64,000 bases of DNA from an uncultured Clostridia bacterium (GTDB taxonomy: Bacteria > Bacillota > Clostridia > Lachnospirales > CAG-274). The notes beneath the pieces are model-generated. The model was not told the DNA's origin and did no database searches. It was given only the letters and a program-made list of their open reading frames with translations. Shown piece by piece: positions 37,518 to 46,776 of this stretch. Location of the stretch: positions 33,954-97,953 of the forward strand of contig CANRHR010000009.1 in the NCBI GenBank assembly GCA_947630475.1. The letters are read 5' to 3'. The position numbers and the translations under genes were made by a program. The first letter of the stretch is position 1, and the number at the start of each line of letters is the position of its first letter.

Positions 37518-37859
37518 TCAGCTTTCAAGATATTTCAAACTTTCATTTATATTGTCTTTTACAGTGATAATCTTATATAACCCCGAAATTTCAAATATCC
37601 TTTTTAAGGCTTCATTAACAGAAAACACAACAACTTTTCCGCCGTTCATGCTTGCGTTTTTATATCTTCCTATAAGCATTCCTATTCCGGAGCTGTCCAT
37701 AAAGCTCACATCAGAAAAATTGAATAATATATGAATACAGTTTGTTTGTCTTAACTTCGAATCTATATATTCTCTTATTTCCTCCGTATAATGATGATCT
37801 ATCTCTCCGCTTATATCAACGCATAAAATATTTTTAAGCTGTTTGCAGTTTATATTCAT
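37518..37859 (-). CDS. spoIIAA: Anti-anti-sigma factor SpoIIAA
   Basis: This STAS-domain protein, 113 residues, when unphosphorylated displaces sigma F from SpoIIAB. The phosphorylated serine is in DVSFMDSSGIGMLIGR (about residues 52-67). The start follows ACGGAGGTTAT. A clear sigma-H promoter or 0A box could not be picked out by eye in the ~140 bp upstream, which are very AT-rich. Confidence 0.95.
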   Translation of the reverse strand: MNINCKQLKNILCVDISGEIDHHYTEEIREYIDSKLRQTNCIHILFNFSDVSFMDSSGIGMLIGRYKNASMNGGKVVVFSVNEALKRIFEISGLYKIITVKDNINESLKYLES

Positions 37860-37989
37860 AATAACCTCCGTATATTACTTTAAAAAATAAAAAATATATT
37901 TGTATCACTTTTTTATATTACATTAATATATGCATTTTTTCAATCAAATTAGTATTTCTAATTTTGATATTTTTCTTCAAAATAACAGA

Positions 37990-38035
37990 TAATAAAAATT
38001 GCCGCTGCGCCTGTTTTAAAACAAGCACAGCGGCA
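37990..38035 (-). terminator. Intrinsic terminator of pheT
   Basis: On the minus strand TTGCCGCTG and CAGCGGCAA form the outer stem, GTTTTAAAAC the inner one; TTTTTATT follows. It lies just after the pheT stop. Confidence 0.88.
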
Positions 38036-38047
38036 AGAATCAAAAAT

Positions 38048-40438
38048 TTATTTATCCCTAAGCTGAACAGAAAGCTTTTCCTCAAGAGTTTTAACAATTT
38101 TTTTCATAGGCAAATTAACCTCTTCATCTGTTAATGTATGATCTGCCCTAAATGTTATATTATAAGCAACAGACTTATAATTTTGCTGAATTTGTTTTCC
38201 TTTATAAACATCAAAAAGCTTTATGCTCTCTACAAGCTTTCCGCCCATTTGCTTAATTATGCTTTCAATTTCCTTAACATTAATTTCATCCTTAACAAGC
38301 ATAGCAATATCTCTGCTGACAGCAGGAAACTTAGGAAGAGGCTTATAGGTTTTTTCAAAATCCGCATTGTCCGCAAGGCTGTCAATATTAATAACAGCGG
38401 CATAAACTCTTGTGCCTATCGCATAATTATTCGAAACAGATGGGTGAATTTCTCCTATAACACCTGCATATTCTCCGTTTATCAAAACCTCGGCGCATCT
38501 TCCGGGGTGCATAAACTCAACATCTGTCTTTGGCTCAAAATCAAGCTTTGAATCAATTTCCAAAACAGCGCACAACTCTTGGATCATGCCTTTAATATCA
38601 TAAAAATCCACTTTTCCATACATACCTATTGTTAAAACAGATTTTTCATCCGGAAGCTCCGTTAACGGAAGCTGCTTTGGAATATAGATCTTTCCTATCT
38701 CAAAAAGACCTGCCTGCGCATTTCTTCTGTTATAATTTGTTGAAAGTGAGCTGAGCATACCATTAAGAGTTGTCGTCCTCATAATGCTGAAATCTTCTCC
38801 CAAAGGATTTGAAATTGTAACGGTGTTTCTTAAATTGCTGTCTTTTCGTATATTAAGTTTATCAAAAACCTTAGGGCTTTCAAAAGAAAAATTCATAGCT
38901 TCGCAAAGACCGAATGCTGTCATTGTATTTATAATTTTATCCTCAATAATTTGCCTTTTGGTTTTCTTTCCCACCGTAGGCGTTCCGCTGGAAAGTGTTG
39001 TTTCTATATTGTCATATCCGTACAGACGGGCAATTTCCTCCGCCAAATCAGCCTGAGTTTCAAGATCCGGCCTAAAAGTCGGAATAATTGCCTTTTCTCC
39101 GTCAGCCTCTATTTCCAAACGCCCTAACAAATCAATCATTTCCTGAGAAGAAATATTTGTTCCCAAAAGCGAATTTATTTTATCGCTGCTGTAATTTATC
39201 TGCCACTTTTCTCTTTTCTGAGGATAACAATCCACCATTGACTTTACAACCTCGCCGCAGCCAAGCTCCTCAACCAACTGAACAGCTCTGTTTACCGCCT
39301 CCAAAGCGAGATTTGGATCAAGGCCCTTTTCGTATTTTGCCGAAGCATCTGTTCTTAAGCCTACCTTTTTGGCGGTTATCCTGACATTAGGCCCATTAAA
39401 GTTTGCCGATTCAAACAATATTGCCTGTGCATCAGGGCTTACCATAGAATTTTCACCGCCCATAACTCCTGCCAATGCTACAGCTTTATCAGTATCGGCT
39501 ATAACAAGCATAGACGGATCAAGCTGTCTTAAATTTCCGTCAAGAGTAGTTATTTTTTCTCCCTGCACAGCATTTCTTACTATAATTTTCCTGCCGGATA
39601 TAGTATCTATATCAAAAGCATGCATAGGCTGACCCAACTCAAGCATAACGTAATTTGTAATATCCACAATATTATTAATAGGTCTTACCCCCGAAGCTGT
39701 CAGCCTGTGCCTGAGCCAAAGCGGCGAAGGTCCTATTTTAACATTTTTAACAACCCTGGCTATATATCTTGGGCAAAGCTTAGGATTTTGTATTTCTACG
39801 CTTATCATATCCTCAATATTTCCTTCTGCTGTTTCCTTAAGCGTTATTTGAGGATATTTTAAAGGCTTTGCAAACGTTGCCGCCGCCTCTCTTGCAAGGC
39901 CTATAATGCTGAAGCAGTCCGGTCTGTTTGAGGTGATTTCAAACTCAACGACAGGGTCATCTATCTGGAGTATTTCTTTTACATCGGAGCCTGTTGGATA
40001 TTGCTTATCAAAAATATAAATTCCGTTTTCGGGCGCTTCCGGATAATCGTTTCTTGTAAAGCCAAGCTCTTCTATAGAACACATCATTCCGTTTGAAACA
40101 ACGCCTCTTAACTTTCCTTTTTTTATTTTAACATTGCCTGCAAGGTGGGCTCCGTCAAGCGCCACCGGCACATATGCTCCTACAAAAAGATTATCCGCCC
40201 CCGTTACAATCTGAATAGGCTCCGCCTGTCCTACATCAAGCTGAACAACAACCAGCTTATCCGCATCGGGATGTTTTTCAATCTCAAGCACTTTTCCTAC
40301 TACAACTTTGCTGATACAATCGCCTTTATTTTCAACAGATTCCACCTTTGAACCCGAAAGGGTTATTTTATCTGTAAACTCTTTAACCGTGCAATTCAAA
40401 TCAACATATTCGGCGAGCCAACTCATAGGTAAATTCAT
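38048..40438 (-). CDS. pheT: Phenylalanyl-tRNA synthetase beta subunit
   Basis: This is the beta chain of the alpha2-beta2 enzyme that charges tRNA-Phe; it carries the editing site. The ~796-residue chain shows the tRNA-binding OB domain (KVLEIEKHPDADKLVVVQ), B3/B4 editing domain, B5 (LARLYGYDNIETTLP-like stretch, here EEIARLYGYDNIETT) and the C-terminal anticodon-binding domain (PLPKFPAVSRDIAMLV). The start is set at ATGAATTTACC (40438) with AAGGAGGTTTTATATA in front. A dispersed repeat separates it from pheS. Confidence 0.96.
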   Translation of the reverse strand: MNLPMSWLAEYVDLNCTVKEFTDKITLSGSKVESVENKGDCISKVVVGKVLEIEKHPDADKLVVVQLDVGQAEPIQIVTGADNLFVGAYVPVALDGAHLAGNVKIKKGKLRGVVSNGMMCSIEELGFTRNDYPEAPENGIYIFDKQYPTGSDVKEILQIDDPVVEFEITSNRPDCFSIIGLAREAAATFAKPLKYPQITLKETAEGNIEDMISVEIQNPKLCPRYIARVVKNVKIGPSPLWLRHRLTASGVRPINNIVDITNYVMLELGQPMHAFDIDTISGRKIIVRNAVQGEKITTLDGNLRQLDPSMLVIADTDKAVALAGVMGGENSMVSPDAQAILFESANFNGPNVRITAKKVGLRTDASAKYEKGLDPNLALEAVNRAVQLVEELGCGEVVKSMVDCYPQKREKWQINYSSDKINSLLGTNISSQEMIDLLGRLEIEADGEKAIIPTFRPDLETQADLAEEIARLYGYDNIETTLSSGTPTVGKKTKRQIIEDKIINTMTAFGLCEAMNFSFESPKVFDKLNIRKDSNLRNTVTISNPLGEDFSIMRTTTLNGMLSSLSTNYNRRNAQAGLFEIGKIYIPKQLPLTELPDEKSVLTIGMYGKVDFYDIKGMIQELCAVLEIDSKLDFEPKTDVEFMHPGRCAEVLINGEYAGVIGEIHPSVSNNYAIGTRVYAAVINIDSLADNADFEKTYKPLPKFPAVSRDIAMLVKDEINVKEIESIIKQMGGKLVESIKLFDVYKGKQIQQNYKSVAYNITFRADHTLTDEEVNLPMKKIVKTLEEKLSVQLRDK

Positions 40439-40472
40439 TATATAAAACCTCCTTAATTTAAGCAAACGCTGA

Positions 40473-40562
40473 GTCGATGATATTGTATTTTCGCTTACTC
40501 TGCATACTCATAACCACGGCAAGTACACGCCATATAATAGGCGGGAACTTACTTAATCGTTA
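40473..40562 (+). repeat. Dispersed palindromic repeat between pheS and pheT
   Basis: AGTCGATGATATTGTATTTT, CGCTTACTCTGCATACTCAT, AACCACGGCAAGTACACGCC, then TAATAGGCGGG and CTTACTTAATCGTTAA. Its right end touches the pheS stop codon; it fills the pheS-pheT gap. Confidence 0.75.
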
Positions 40563-41585
40563 AAATTGATTTAAAAATTTAATGTCATTTTCAAAAAGAA
40601 GTCTTAAATCCGTTATCGAATATTTCTGCATAGTAACTCTTTCAAGCCCCATGCCAAAGGCAAAGCCGCTGTATATTTCAGAATCAATGCCTGCCATTTC
40701 AAGAACCTTGGGGTGAACCATTCCACAGCCTAAAACTTCAATCCAGCCGCTGTCTTTGCAAACTCGGCAGCCCTTTCCGCCACAGGCAAAGCATGAGGCA
40801 TCCATTTCTGCGCTTGGCTCTGTAAAAGGAAAATGATGTGGCCTAAAGCGTACCTTTGTATTTTCTCCAAACAGCTCTTTCGCAAAAACAGCCAAAGCGC
40901 CTTTTAAATCTCCCATAGTTATTCCCTTATCTATAACAAGCCCCTCAAGCTGATGAAAAATAGGAGAATGAGTTGCATCAACTTCATCGGCCCTGTAAAC
41001 TCTGCCGGGCGCTATAATTTTAATAGGAAGCTTGCCCTGCTGCATAACTCTTACCTGCACAGGAGATGTTTGGGTCCTTAAGAGAAGATCCGCCGCAGAC
41101 TTTATATAAAATGTATCCTGTTCATCTCTTGCAGGATGATTTTCGGGTATATTCAATGCCTCAAAATTATAATATGCGGTTTCAACCTCAGGCCCCTGAG
41201 CAATCTCGTAACCCATGCCTATAAATATATCCTTAATGTTATCTATAACTATTGTCATAGGATGTTTATGCCCAATACAATTAATTCTTCCCGGCATTGT
41301 AACATCTATAGATTCCGCCTTAAGCTTAATCTGCTGCTCTTTTTGCATAAGATTGTTTTTTGCTTCTGCAAGCTTATCTTCTATGGCAGATCTTACCTCA
41401 TTTGCAAGCTTTCCTATCTCGGGCCTTTGCTCGGCGCTGAGAGAGGACATACCCTTTAAAATTTTAGTAAGCTCGCCCTTTTTGCCTAAAAAACGCACCT
41501 TTAATTCGTCAATATCCTTAAGCTCTTCAGCCTTATTAAGGCTTTCCATTGCCAAATCTTTAATTTGGCTAAGTTTTTGCTTCAT
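40560..41585 (-). CDS. pheS: Phenylalanyl-tRNA synthetase alpha subunit
   Basis: This is the catalytic alpha chain, 341 residues. It has the N-terminal coiled-coil arm (1-~85) and a class II catalytic core with motif 2 ([15 protein letters not shown]), [12 protein letters not shown], the [17 protein letters not shown] stretch with a Cys cluster (C-x2-C-x4-C-x2-C) and motif 3 ([13 protein letters not shown]). A T-box lies upstream and should couple expression to uncharged tRNA-Phe. Confidence 0.96.
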   Translation of the reverse strand: MKQKLSQIKDLAMESLNKAEELKDIDELKVRFLGKKGELTKILKGMSSLSAEQRPEIGKLANEVRSAIEDKLAEAKNNLMQKEQQIKLKAESIDVTMPGRINCIGHKHPMTIVIDNIKDIFIGMGYEIAQGPEVETAYYNFEALNIPENHPARDEQDTFYIKSAADLLLRTQTSPVQVRVMQQGKLPIKIIAPGRVYRADEVDATHSPIFHQLEGLVIDKGITMGDLKGALAVFAKELFGENTKVRFRPHHFPFTEPSAEMDASCFACGGKGCRVCKDSGWIEVLGCGMVHPKVLEMAGIDSEIYSGFAFGMGLERVTMQKYSITDLRLLFENDIKFLNQF

Positions 41586-41689
41586 TATAACAACCCCTTT
41601 CTGTTAATCGGATATTCAAATTTAGCCTTTAAATCAGTTTTGCGGCACAAAACTACAATAGCATTTTATTTTTATTTAAGCCGGACGTT

Positions 41690-41930
41690 AAAAAAGCTTT
41701 CGCCCAAGAAGGGACGAAAGCTAAATTTCGCGGTACCACCCAAATTCACAGATAAAACCATGCTCTTGATAAGCTTAACGCACTTTAAACGTATTTTCCT
41801 AATTATATGCTAGCATATTTTCAGAAAATAAACTCGGGCGTGAACTTCGGCAATGCTTTATCATAAAAAGGCTCTCAGCCGATGGCCTTTTCTCTCTTTA
41901 TAAACAGCAAAGCTTACTCTCGCCTTCATA
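41690..41930 (-). promoter_or_regulatory. T-box riboswitch (phenylalanine) of pheST
   Basis: The T-box bulge GGGTGGTACCGCG is at 41741-41729 (minus strand). Next comes a terminator in which AGCTTTCG pairs with CGAAAGCT and is followed by six T (41695-41690). Stem I is bounded by GGCG at 41924 and CGCC near 41838, and contains an AGAG box. The specifier loop reads GAAGTTCACG, giving specifier TTC (Phe) at 41844-41842. This matches the controlled genes. Confidence 0.93.
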
Positions 41931-41988
41931 GTTTTTACAGATATATCGCACTGATTTTATATACCGGCTTAATTACAATCAATTAATT

Positions 41989-42016
41989 ATTATAACATAA
42001 TAAGATATTATGTCAA
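41989..42016 (-). promoter_or_regulatory. Promoter of the T-box/pheST transcript
   Basis: On the minus strand TTGACA (42016-42011) and an extended TGTTATAAT (-10 hexamer at 41994-41989) are separated by 16 bp. They lie about 60 bp upstream of stem I. Confidence 0.7.
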
Positions 42017-42134
42017 TACAAAAATTAATACTTATATTTATAAAATTTTACAATTTTTTTCCAAACCCTTTAAAACAGCCATAAAAATAAAATATTGAAT
42101 TATTTAAAAAATTTTTGTCAAATTAAAATTAAAA

Positions 42135-42213
42135 TTTCTAAAATGCAAGTTATCCTTAAAAATCTACCTTTTGTCAGGATTTGTTGTAATAAAAAATAAA
42201 AACTTATAAAATA
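42135..42213 (+). promoter_or_regulatory. 79-bp regulatory block A in front of the Tad operon
   Basis: This block occurs again at 53871-53949 with the same length and two mismatches. It contains TTGTAA (42184-42189), 17 bp, TAAAAT (42207-42212) as a promoter, and upstream an AT-rich segment with ATCCT (42152) and AGGAT (42176) as inverted half-sites, probably a regulator site. No other copy was seen in the window. Confidence 0.75.
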
Positions 42214-42246
42214 ATAATGATATTTTATGTAAAAAATATCATTATT
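42213..42246 (+). promoter_or_regulatory. Perfect 14-bp dyad at the expected Tad transcription start
   Basis: AATAATGATATTTT and AAAATATCATTATT are exact inverse complements separated by six bases. The dyad starts at the last base of the -10 element, so it is placed like a repressor operator; it has no T-run and is not a terminator. The copy of the regulatory block at 53871 lacks it. Confidence 0.6.
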
Positions 42247-42267
42247 TGCAACTTTACAGCAAAAATT

Positions 42268-42330
42268 TAATCAACAAGTAAGTACCCTCCCTAAGACATG
42301 GGTACTTACTATTGCTTATCGTTATCCTAT
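42268..42330 (+). repeat. Right-module palindrome in the Tad leader
   Basis: AGTAAGTACC (42277-42286) and GGTACTTACT (42301-42310) form a 10-bp perfect stem with a 14-nt loop, preceded by TCAACA. It resembles the right module of the dispersed repeat family. Confidence 0.6.
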
Positions 42331-42362
42331 ACATTATTTAAAGGCTAAAAAGGAGTATTTTT

Positions 42363-43412
42363 ATGTCAAAACTCAGTATTGTTATTTTAGACAGTGACCA
42401 TAACTTTTTGGAAAGAACCTCAAATTATTTGATAAATAAAACTGATAAATTTACAGTTTCTTCGTTTTCAGATTTAGAAAAATTTAAACAGTTTATAGAA
42501 AATACAAAGCAGGATATTTTATTATTTTCTCAAGACTATCTAGAAGAAATTAAATCTATGGATATTAATGCTGTTAAAATATTTATGTATGAAAGTTCAG
42601 AGCATGAAAGCGAAGGATTTTTTTCAATAAAAAAATATCAAAAAATTGATAAATTTGTAAAAGAAATCCTCTTTATATACTCTGAAAATACAGGTGACAG
42701 CAGCTATATATTATCTAAAAATGAAGAAAAAAAGATAATTGCCATATATTCTCCAGTTGGAGGAAGCGGCAAAACTACATTATCTGTTCTTCTTGCAAAA
42801 AACCTTGCTTTAGGCGGCGCCAATGTTTTGTATTTAAATTTTGAAAGAATATCCTCTATGGCAGGTATTTTTAATAATGACAGTATAAATAATATGACTG
42901 AAATTTTCCTTACAGCAAGAATGAATAAAAATGGTATCGCTGCAAAAATTTTATCAAATACAGTTCAAAATCAAGCAAGCAAAATCTATTACATAAATCC
43001 GGCTGAAAGCAGCAGTGAATATGCTCAGATGACTGATGATGAAATAATGAGCATATTAGATGCAGCGGAATGTTTGGATGAATTTGACTATGTAATAATA
43101 GATTTTTTAGGTGAATTTAATAAAAGAGTATTTGATATTTTAAAAAGATGCAGAAAAATTATATTCCCTTATTTAAATCATGAGCTTTCAATTAAAAAAA
43201 CAGAAATTTTTATGCAAGAGATGAAAAAATTAAAGTATGAATCATCTATTTTAGCAAATACAATTTTTGTTGAAAATATGTCTGATGATGTTGGCTTAAA
43301 CAACGATGTTATAAAAATTCCTTACAGAGAAGCCTATAAAAACATTAAGGCCGCTCTTAAAAATTACGGAGTGGGCTTTGAGGATTTAGAACCTATCATA
43401 AGACAACTTTAG
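42363..43412 (+). CDS. tadZ: TadZ/CpaE-like pilus-localising ATPase
   Basis: The first gene of the Tad operon encodes a 349-residue MinD/ParA-type protein thought to place the pilus machine at its membrane site. It has an N-terminal receiver-like domain without a clear phosphoacceptor (SIVILDSDHNFLERTSNYL) and a C-terminal ATPase with IYSPVGGSGKTTLSVLL (Walker A lacking the signature Lys of ParA). An AAAAAGGAGTATTTTT ribosome site precedes the ATG. The operon position next to tadA supports TadZ rather than a partition protein. Confidence 0.85.
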   Translation: MSKLSIVILDSDHNFLERTSNYLINKTDKFTVSSFSDLEKFKQFIENTKQDILLFSQDYLEEIKSMDINAVKIFMYESSEHESEGFFSIKKYQKIDKFVKEILFIYSENTGDSSYILSKNEEKKIIAIYSPVGGSGKTTLSVLLAKNLALGGANVLYLNFERISSMAGIFNNDSINNMTEIFLTARMNKNGIAAKILSNTVQNQASKIYYINPAESSSEYAQMTDDEIMSILDAAECLDEFDYVIIDFLGEFNKRVFDILKRCRKIIFPYLNHELSIKKTEIFMQEMKKLKYESSILANTIFVENMSDDVGLNNDVIKIPYREAYKNIKAALKNYGVGFEDLEPIIRQL

Positions 43413-43425
43413 AACGGAGGATTTT

Positions 43426-44661
43426 ATGAGAGCCGATATTAATGAATTGGTTTATTCAATAAAGGTAAACGTTGCTGAACTTATGGACCTTACAAGAGAT
43501 ATAGACGATGATGAAGTAAAGGAAATCATATACAGGGTTATAGCAGAAAAATCTGCCGTGGATTACCTAGACATAGAAGAAAAAAAAGCTTTGTTTAACA
43601 ATGTTTTTAATTCCATGAGAGGTCTTGATGCACTTCAGCCGCTTGTAGACGACCCTACAATAACAGAAATTATGATAAATGGGCCTAATAATATCTTTGT
43701 TGAAAAATCAGGACGTTTATTTAAAATGCCTACATCGTTTTCAAGCACTGCAAGCCTTGAAAATGTTATACAAAACATAGTTTCTAGGGTAAACAGAATA
43801 GTAAACGAATCCTCTCCCATAGTTGACGCAAGACTTAAGGACGGTTCAAGAGTAAATGTCGTTCTTCCTCCGATTGCCCTTGACGGGCCTACGGTTACAA
43901 TAAGAAAATTTCCTGAAGACCCTATGACGATTAAGCAGCTTATAGCTTATAAATCAATAACCTATGAGGTAGCTGAATTTTTAGAGCGCATGGTAAAGGC
44001 CAAATATAATATTTTTATAAGCGGAGGCACAGGCTCCGGAAAAACAACATTTTTAAATGCATTGTCAAACTTTATACCAAAAGATGAACGTGTAATAACA
44101 ATAGAAGATTCTGCCGAGCTTCAGATAAAAGGCGTTGAAAATCTTGTAAGACTTGAAACAAGAAATGCCAACACAGAGGGAAAAGGTGAAATAACCATGA
44201 GAGATCTTATAAAATCTTCCCTTAGAATGCGCCCGGAGCGCATAGTTGTTGGAGAAGTAAGAGGAGCGGAAGCATTGGATATGCTTCAAGCCATGAATAC
44301 AGGCCATGATGGTTCTCTATCTACAGGGCACGCAAACTCAAGCGCCGATATGCTCAGCAGACTTGAAACCATGGTATTAACAGGGGCAAATATGCCTCTT
44401 GATGCAATAAGACATCAAATAGCCTCTGCTGTTGATATAATAATACAGCTTTCAAGGCTAAGAGATAAATCCAGAAGAACAATGGAAATAAGTGAAGTGC
44501 TTAATTATGAAAATGGAGAAATAAAAATGAATCCTCTTTACAAATTTGTAGAGCTTGGCGAGGATGAAAATAAAAAAATAATCGGAAGCCTTAAAAGAAC
44601 AGATAACCCTATGATAAATACATTTAAATTTAAAATGGCAGGCTTATCCGACAAAGTATAG
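43426..44661 (+). CDS. tadA: TadA/CpaF secretion ATPase
   Basis: This is the hexameric ATPase that drives Flp pilus assembly. The 411-residue protein has an N-terminal domain, the DPTITEIMINGPNNIFVE motif typical of CpaF, Walker A in SGGTGSGKTTFLNAL (~203), the Asp box ERVITIEDSAEL, Walker B in RPERIVVGEVRGAEALDML and the His box DGSLSTGHANS. All catalytic features are intact. It lies 13 bp after tadZ and 12 bp before tadB, so the three are one unit. Confidence 0.96.
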   Translation: MRADINELVYSIKVNVAELMDLTRDIDDDEVKEIIYRVIAEKSAVDYLDIEEKKALFNNVFNSMRGLDALQPLVDDPTITEIMINGPNNIFVEKSGRLFKMPTSFSSTASLENVIQNIVSRVNRIVNESSPIVDARLKDGSRVNVVLPPIALDGPTVTIRKFPEDPMTIKQLIAYKSITYEVAEFLERMVKAKYNIFISGGTGSGKTTFLNALSNFIPKDERVITIEDSAELQIKGVENLVRLETRNANTEGKGEITMRDLIKSSLRMRPERIVVGEVRGAEALDMLQAMNTGHDGSLSTGHANSSADMLSRLETMVLTGANMPLDAIRHQIASAVDIIIQLSRLRDKSRRTMEISEVLNYENGEIKMNPLYKFVELGEDENKKIIGSLKRTDNPMINTFKFKMAGLSDKV

Positions 44662-44673
44662 GAGGCGGCAGCT

Positions 44674-45492
44674 ATGGCTAAAACAAAAGCAGATAAAAAA
44701 GCTCAAAAAGAATTGAGGGCGCTCCAGTGGGAACAGCAGCAGTCCGGTGTAATTGATTATAATATTTATATAATGAGTAAAAAAGAAAATATACTTAATA
44801 TTATATTTGCTGCGGCAGTTATTTTTGCAGTTGGTATGATTTTTTATCATAACCCGATATTAGCTGCTCTTTTAAGCCTGTTTGCATTTAAATACCCAAA
44901 AATAAGAACAAGCGCAATCATTAAAAAAAGGAAAAATGCTCTTACAATACAATTTAGAGATCTGCTTTATTCCGTTTCATCATCTATGGAGGCAGGGCGT
45001 TCACTTGAGATGGCTTTTAAAGATGCATTAAAAGATTTGGCTATAATTTATCCTAACCCCGAAACCCCTATTATGATAGAAACAACATTTATTGTACGCA
45101 AAATAGAAATGAACGAACCTGTAGAACAAGCCCTCGATGAATTTTCCTGCCGATCACATATAGATGACATAGAAAATTTTGCCGATGTTATAAGAGTCTG
45201 CAAAAGAACAGGCGGAAATTTGGCTGATGTTGTAAGAAATACCTCTCAAGTTATAGGGGATAAGATAGAAACAAAAAGAGAAATAGAAACTACTATAACA
45301 GGAAAAAAATTTGAAAGCAGAATTATGGCTGTTATGCCTATATTTATGGTGCTTATGCTGTCTTTGTCCTCTCCGGAATTTATGGAGCCTGTTTTTACAA
45401 CAATTACAGGAAACATTGTTATGACTATAGCAATAGCTTTATTTACGATAGCATTTTTAATTTCTGAAAAAATTGTGGATATTGAGGTGTAG
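44674..45492 (+). CDS. tadB: TadB inner-membrane platform protein
   Basis: This type II secretion F-domain protein (272 residues) forms part of the pilus platform. It has two hydrophobic segments near residues 45-75, a cytosolic T2SF domain with LLYSVSSSMEAGRSLEMAFKD and RTGGNLADVVRNTSQVI, and two C-terminal membrane helices. It follows tadA closely and shares no sequence start problem; AGGAGGCGGCAGCT precedes the ATG. Confidence 0.9.
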   Translation: MAKTKADKKAQKELRALQWEQQQSGVIDYNIYIMSKKENILNIIFAAAVIFAVGMIFYHNPILAALLSLFAFKYPKIRTSAIIKKRKNALTIQFRDLLYSVSSSMEAGRSLEMAFKDALKDLAIIYPNPETPIMIETTFIVRKIEMNEPVEQALDEFSCRSHIDDIENFADVIRVCKRTGGNLADVVRNTSQVIGDKIETKREIETTITGKKFESRIMAVMPIFMVLMLSLSSPEFMEPVFTTITGNIVMTIAIALFTIAFLISEKIVDIEV

Positions 45493-45495
45493 CTT

Positions 45496-46440
45496 ATGTT
45501 TATGAAAACAGCCTTTTTGGCAGTAAAAATTTTAAATTTAATATTTTTGGGCTTTTCCGGATTACTGCTTTTATACGCATATACAAAATCTAAAGGAGTT
45601 TATGATGAGTATATTAAACCCCTTGATAAAAATAAATTTAAGCTTAAGGATTATCTTCCGATAGGCTTATATTTAAGTGATTTTATACCGTTTAAAAAAT
45701 TTATTCCATCAAAAGCCTCAGAACCTTACCGAAGGTATACCGAAAATATAAAAAGAAACATAGCTGAGATATATACTGCAAAATATGCTGAATATTATTA
45801 CGAAATACATACTGCAGGCAAATATTTTTCTTCTTTAATTTCTTTTACATTATGTATGCTGCTAAGTGGAGTGTGCTGTCTTAAAAACGATGGCGACAGT
45901 GTTAAGCTGTTTTTTGCTGTAGCATTTGTGGCGGCTGTTTTTATGCCCTTGCTTATGGATAAAAACTTAAACGACAAAATACAGGATAAAAGGCTGGCGA
46001 TACAGATAGACTTTCCCGAATTTATAAATAAGCTTCTGCTGCTTGTAAACGCAGGGCTTACAATAAGTAAGGCTTGGGAAAAAATAGTTGATGACAACAA
46101 AAAAGATACTCCCCTATACAATGAACTGAGCATAACTATGGCGGAAATAAGAGCAGGAAAAACTGAAGCTGCGGCTTATGAAGAATTTGCCAGACGATGC
46201 AAAATAAAAGAAGTAATAAAATGTGTTTCCATTATAGTTTTAAATCTTAAAAAAGGCGGAGCACAAGTTGTACCCGCCCTTAGAGAACAGGCTGACGAAT
46301 GTTGGGAGCTTAGAAAATCGGCAGCAAGGCAACAGGGCGAAAAAGCCACAAGCAAGCTTATGCTGCCTATGGCTATTATGCTTATAGGCATCATTATGGT
46401 AGTTGTTCTGCCTGCAATACTTAGTATGCAGGGAATATAA
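45496..46440 (+). CDS. tadC: TadC inner-membrane platform protein
   Basis: This second T2SF-domain protein (314 residues) is the partner of TadB. It has an N-terminal membrane helix (about 5-30), two in the middle, a T2SF domain with PEFINKLLLLVNAGLTISKA, VVPALREQADECWELRKSAA and a C-terminal helix MLPMAIMLIGIIMVVVLPA. It begins three bases after the tadB stop. An upstream inverted repeat and the pilin promoter lie beyond its end. Confidence 0.9.
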   Translation: MFMKTAFLAVKILNLIFLGFSGLLLLYAYTKSKGVYDEYIKPLDKNKFKLKDYLPIGLYLSDFIPFKKFIPSKASEPYRRYTENIKRNIAEIYTAKYAEYYYEIHTAGKYFSSLISFTLCMLLSGVCCLKNDGDSVKLFFAVAFVAAVFMPLLMDKNLNDKIQDKRLAIQIDFPEFINKLLLLVNAGLTISKAWEKIVDDNKKDTPLYNELSITMAEIRAGKTEAAAYEEFARRCKIKEVIKCVSIIVLNLKKGGAQVVPALREQADECWELRKSAARQQGEKATSKLMLPMAIMLIGIIMVVVLPAILSMQGI

Positions 46441-46445
46441 ATTTT

Positions 46446-46499
46446 GACAAAAAGGTTCAATTAAAATTTTATCGATAGTCTGAGTTGAACTTTTTGTTC
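46446..46499 (+). promoter_or_regulatory. Long imperfect hairpin upstream of the pilin promoter
   Basis: GACAAAAAGGTTCAA and TTGAACTTTTTGTTC can pair with one bulged G, spaced by 24 nt. It may end or protect the tadZABC message, or act as an operator for the pilin. No T-run follows, so it is not a standard terminator. Confidence 0.45.
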
Positions 46500-46504
46500 G
46501 ATTC

Positions 46505-46533
46505 TTGATTATACACTTTATGCACCATAAATA
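46505..46533 (+). promoter_or_regulatory. Candidate promoter of the Flp pilin gene
   Basis: TTGATT (46505-46510), 17 bp, TAAATA (46528-46533), about 27 bp before the pilin start codon. A separate promoter would permit high pilin levels relative to the assembly proteins. Confidence 0.45.
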
Positions 46534-46559
46534 AACAAAACAGAAAGGAGGTTTAAGCT

Positions 46560-46727
46560 ATGTTAAATTTTTTAAAGGGATTTTGGCAGGAAGAGGATGC
46601 CATGGGCACTATTGAGATAGTTATTATAATTGCTGTTTTGGTGGCTATCGCAATATTATTTAAAGATAAAATTACACAGTTTGCAACTAGATTAATGGAT
46701 AGTGCATTTCAAAATCCTCTGGAATAA
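46560..46727 (+). CDS. flp: Flp1-type type IVb pilin
   Basis: This is the structural subunit of the Tad pilus, 55 residues. A short charged leader (residues 1-16, ending EEDAMG) is followed by TIEIVIIIAVLVAIAILF, the hydrophobic helix used in filament packing; the Glu lies at +3 from the presumed cleavage after Gly16, as in Firmicute Flp1 pilins rather than the +5 of proteobacterial Flp. The leader would be cut by an A24 prepilin peptidase encoded downstream. The ribosome site AGAAAGGAGGTTTAAGCT is the strongest in the operon. It has its own promoter and a strong terminator. Confidence 0.93.
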   Translation: MLNFLKGFWQEEDAMGTIEIVIIIAVLVAIAILFKDKITQFATRLMDSAFQNPLE

Positions 46728-46752
46728 TAAAATTCTTAACAATATTCTCTGT

Positions 46753-46776
46753 CTTCTCCTCTTTTTTGAGGAGAAG
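46753..46776 (+). terminator. Hairpin after the pilin gene
   Basis: CTTCTCCTC and GAGGAGAAG form a 9-bp stem around six T. It abuts the larger terminator stem that follows, and may serve to stabilise the pilin mRNA 3' end. Confidence 0.5.

Noticed and set aside
41690..41930. T-box for another amino acid
   Set aside because: Other triplets in the specifier region do not fit the GAA-NNN-A context; TTC fits and matches pheST.
42363..43412. ParA/MinD chromosome or plasmid partition protein
   Set aside because: The receiver-like N-terminal domain, lack of the ParA signature Lys and the position before tadA fit TadZ better.
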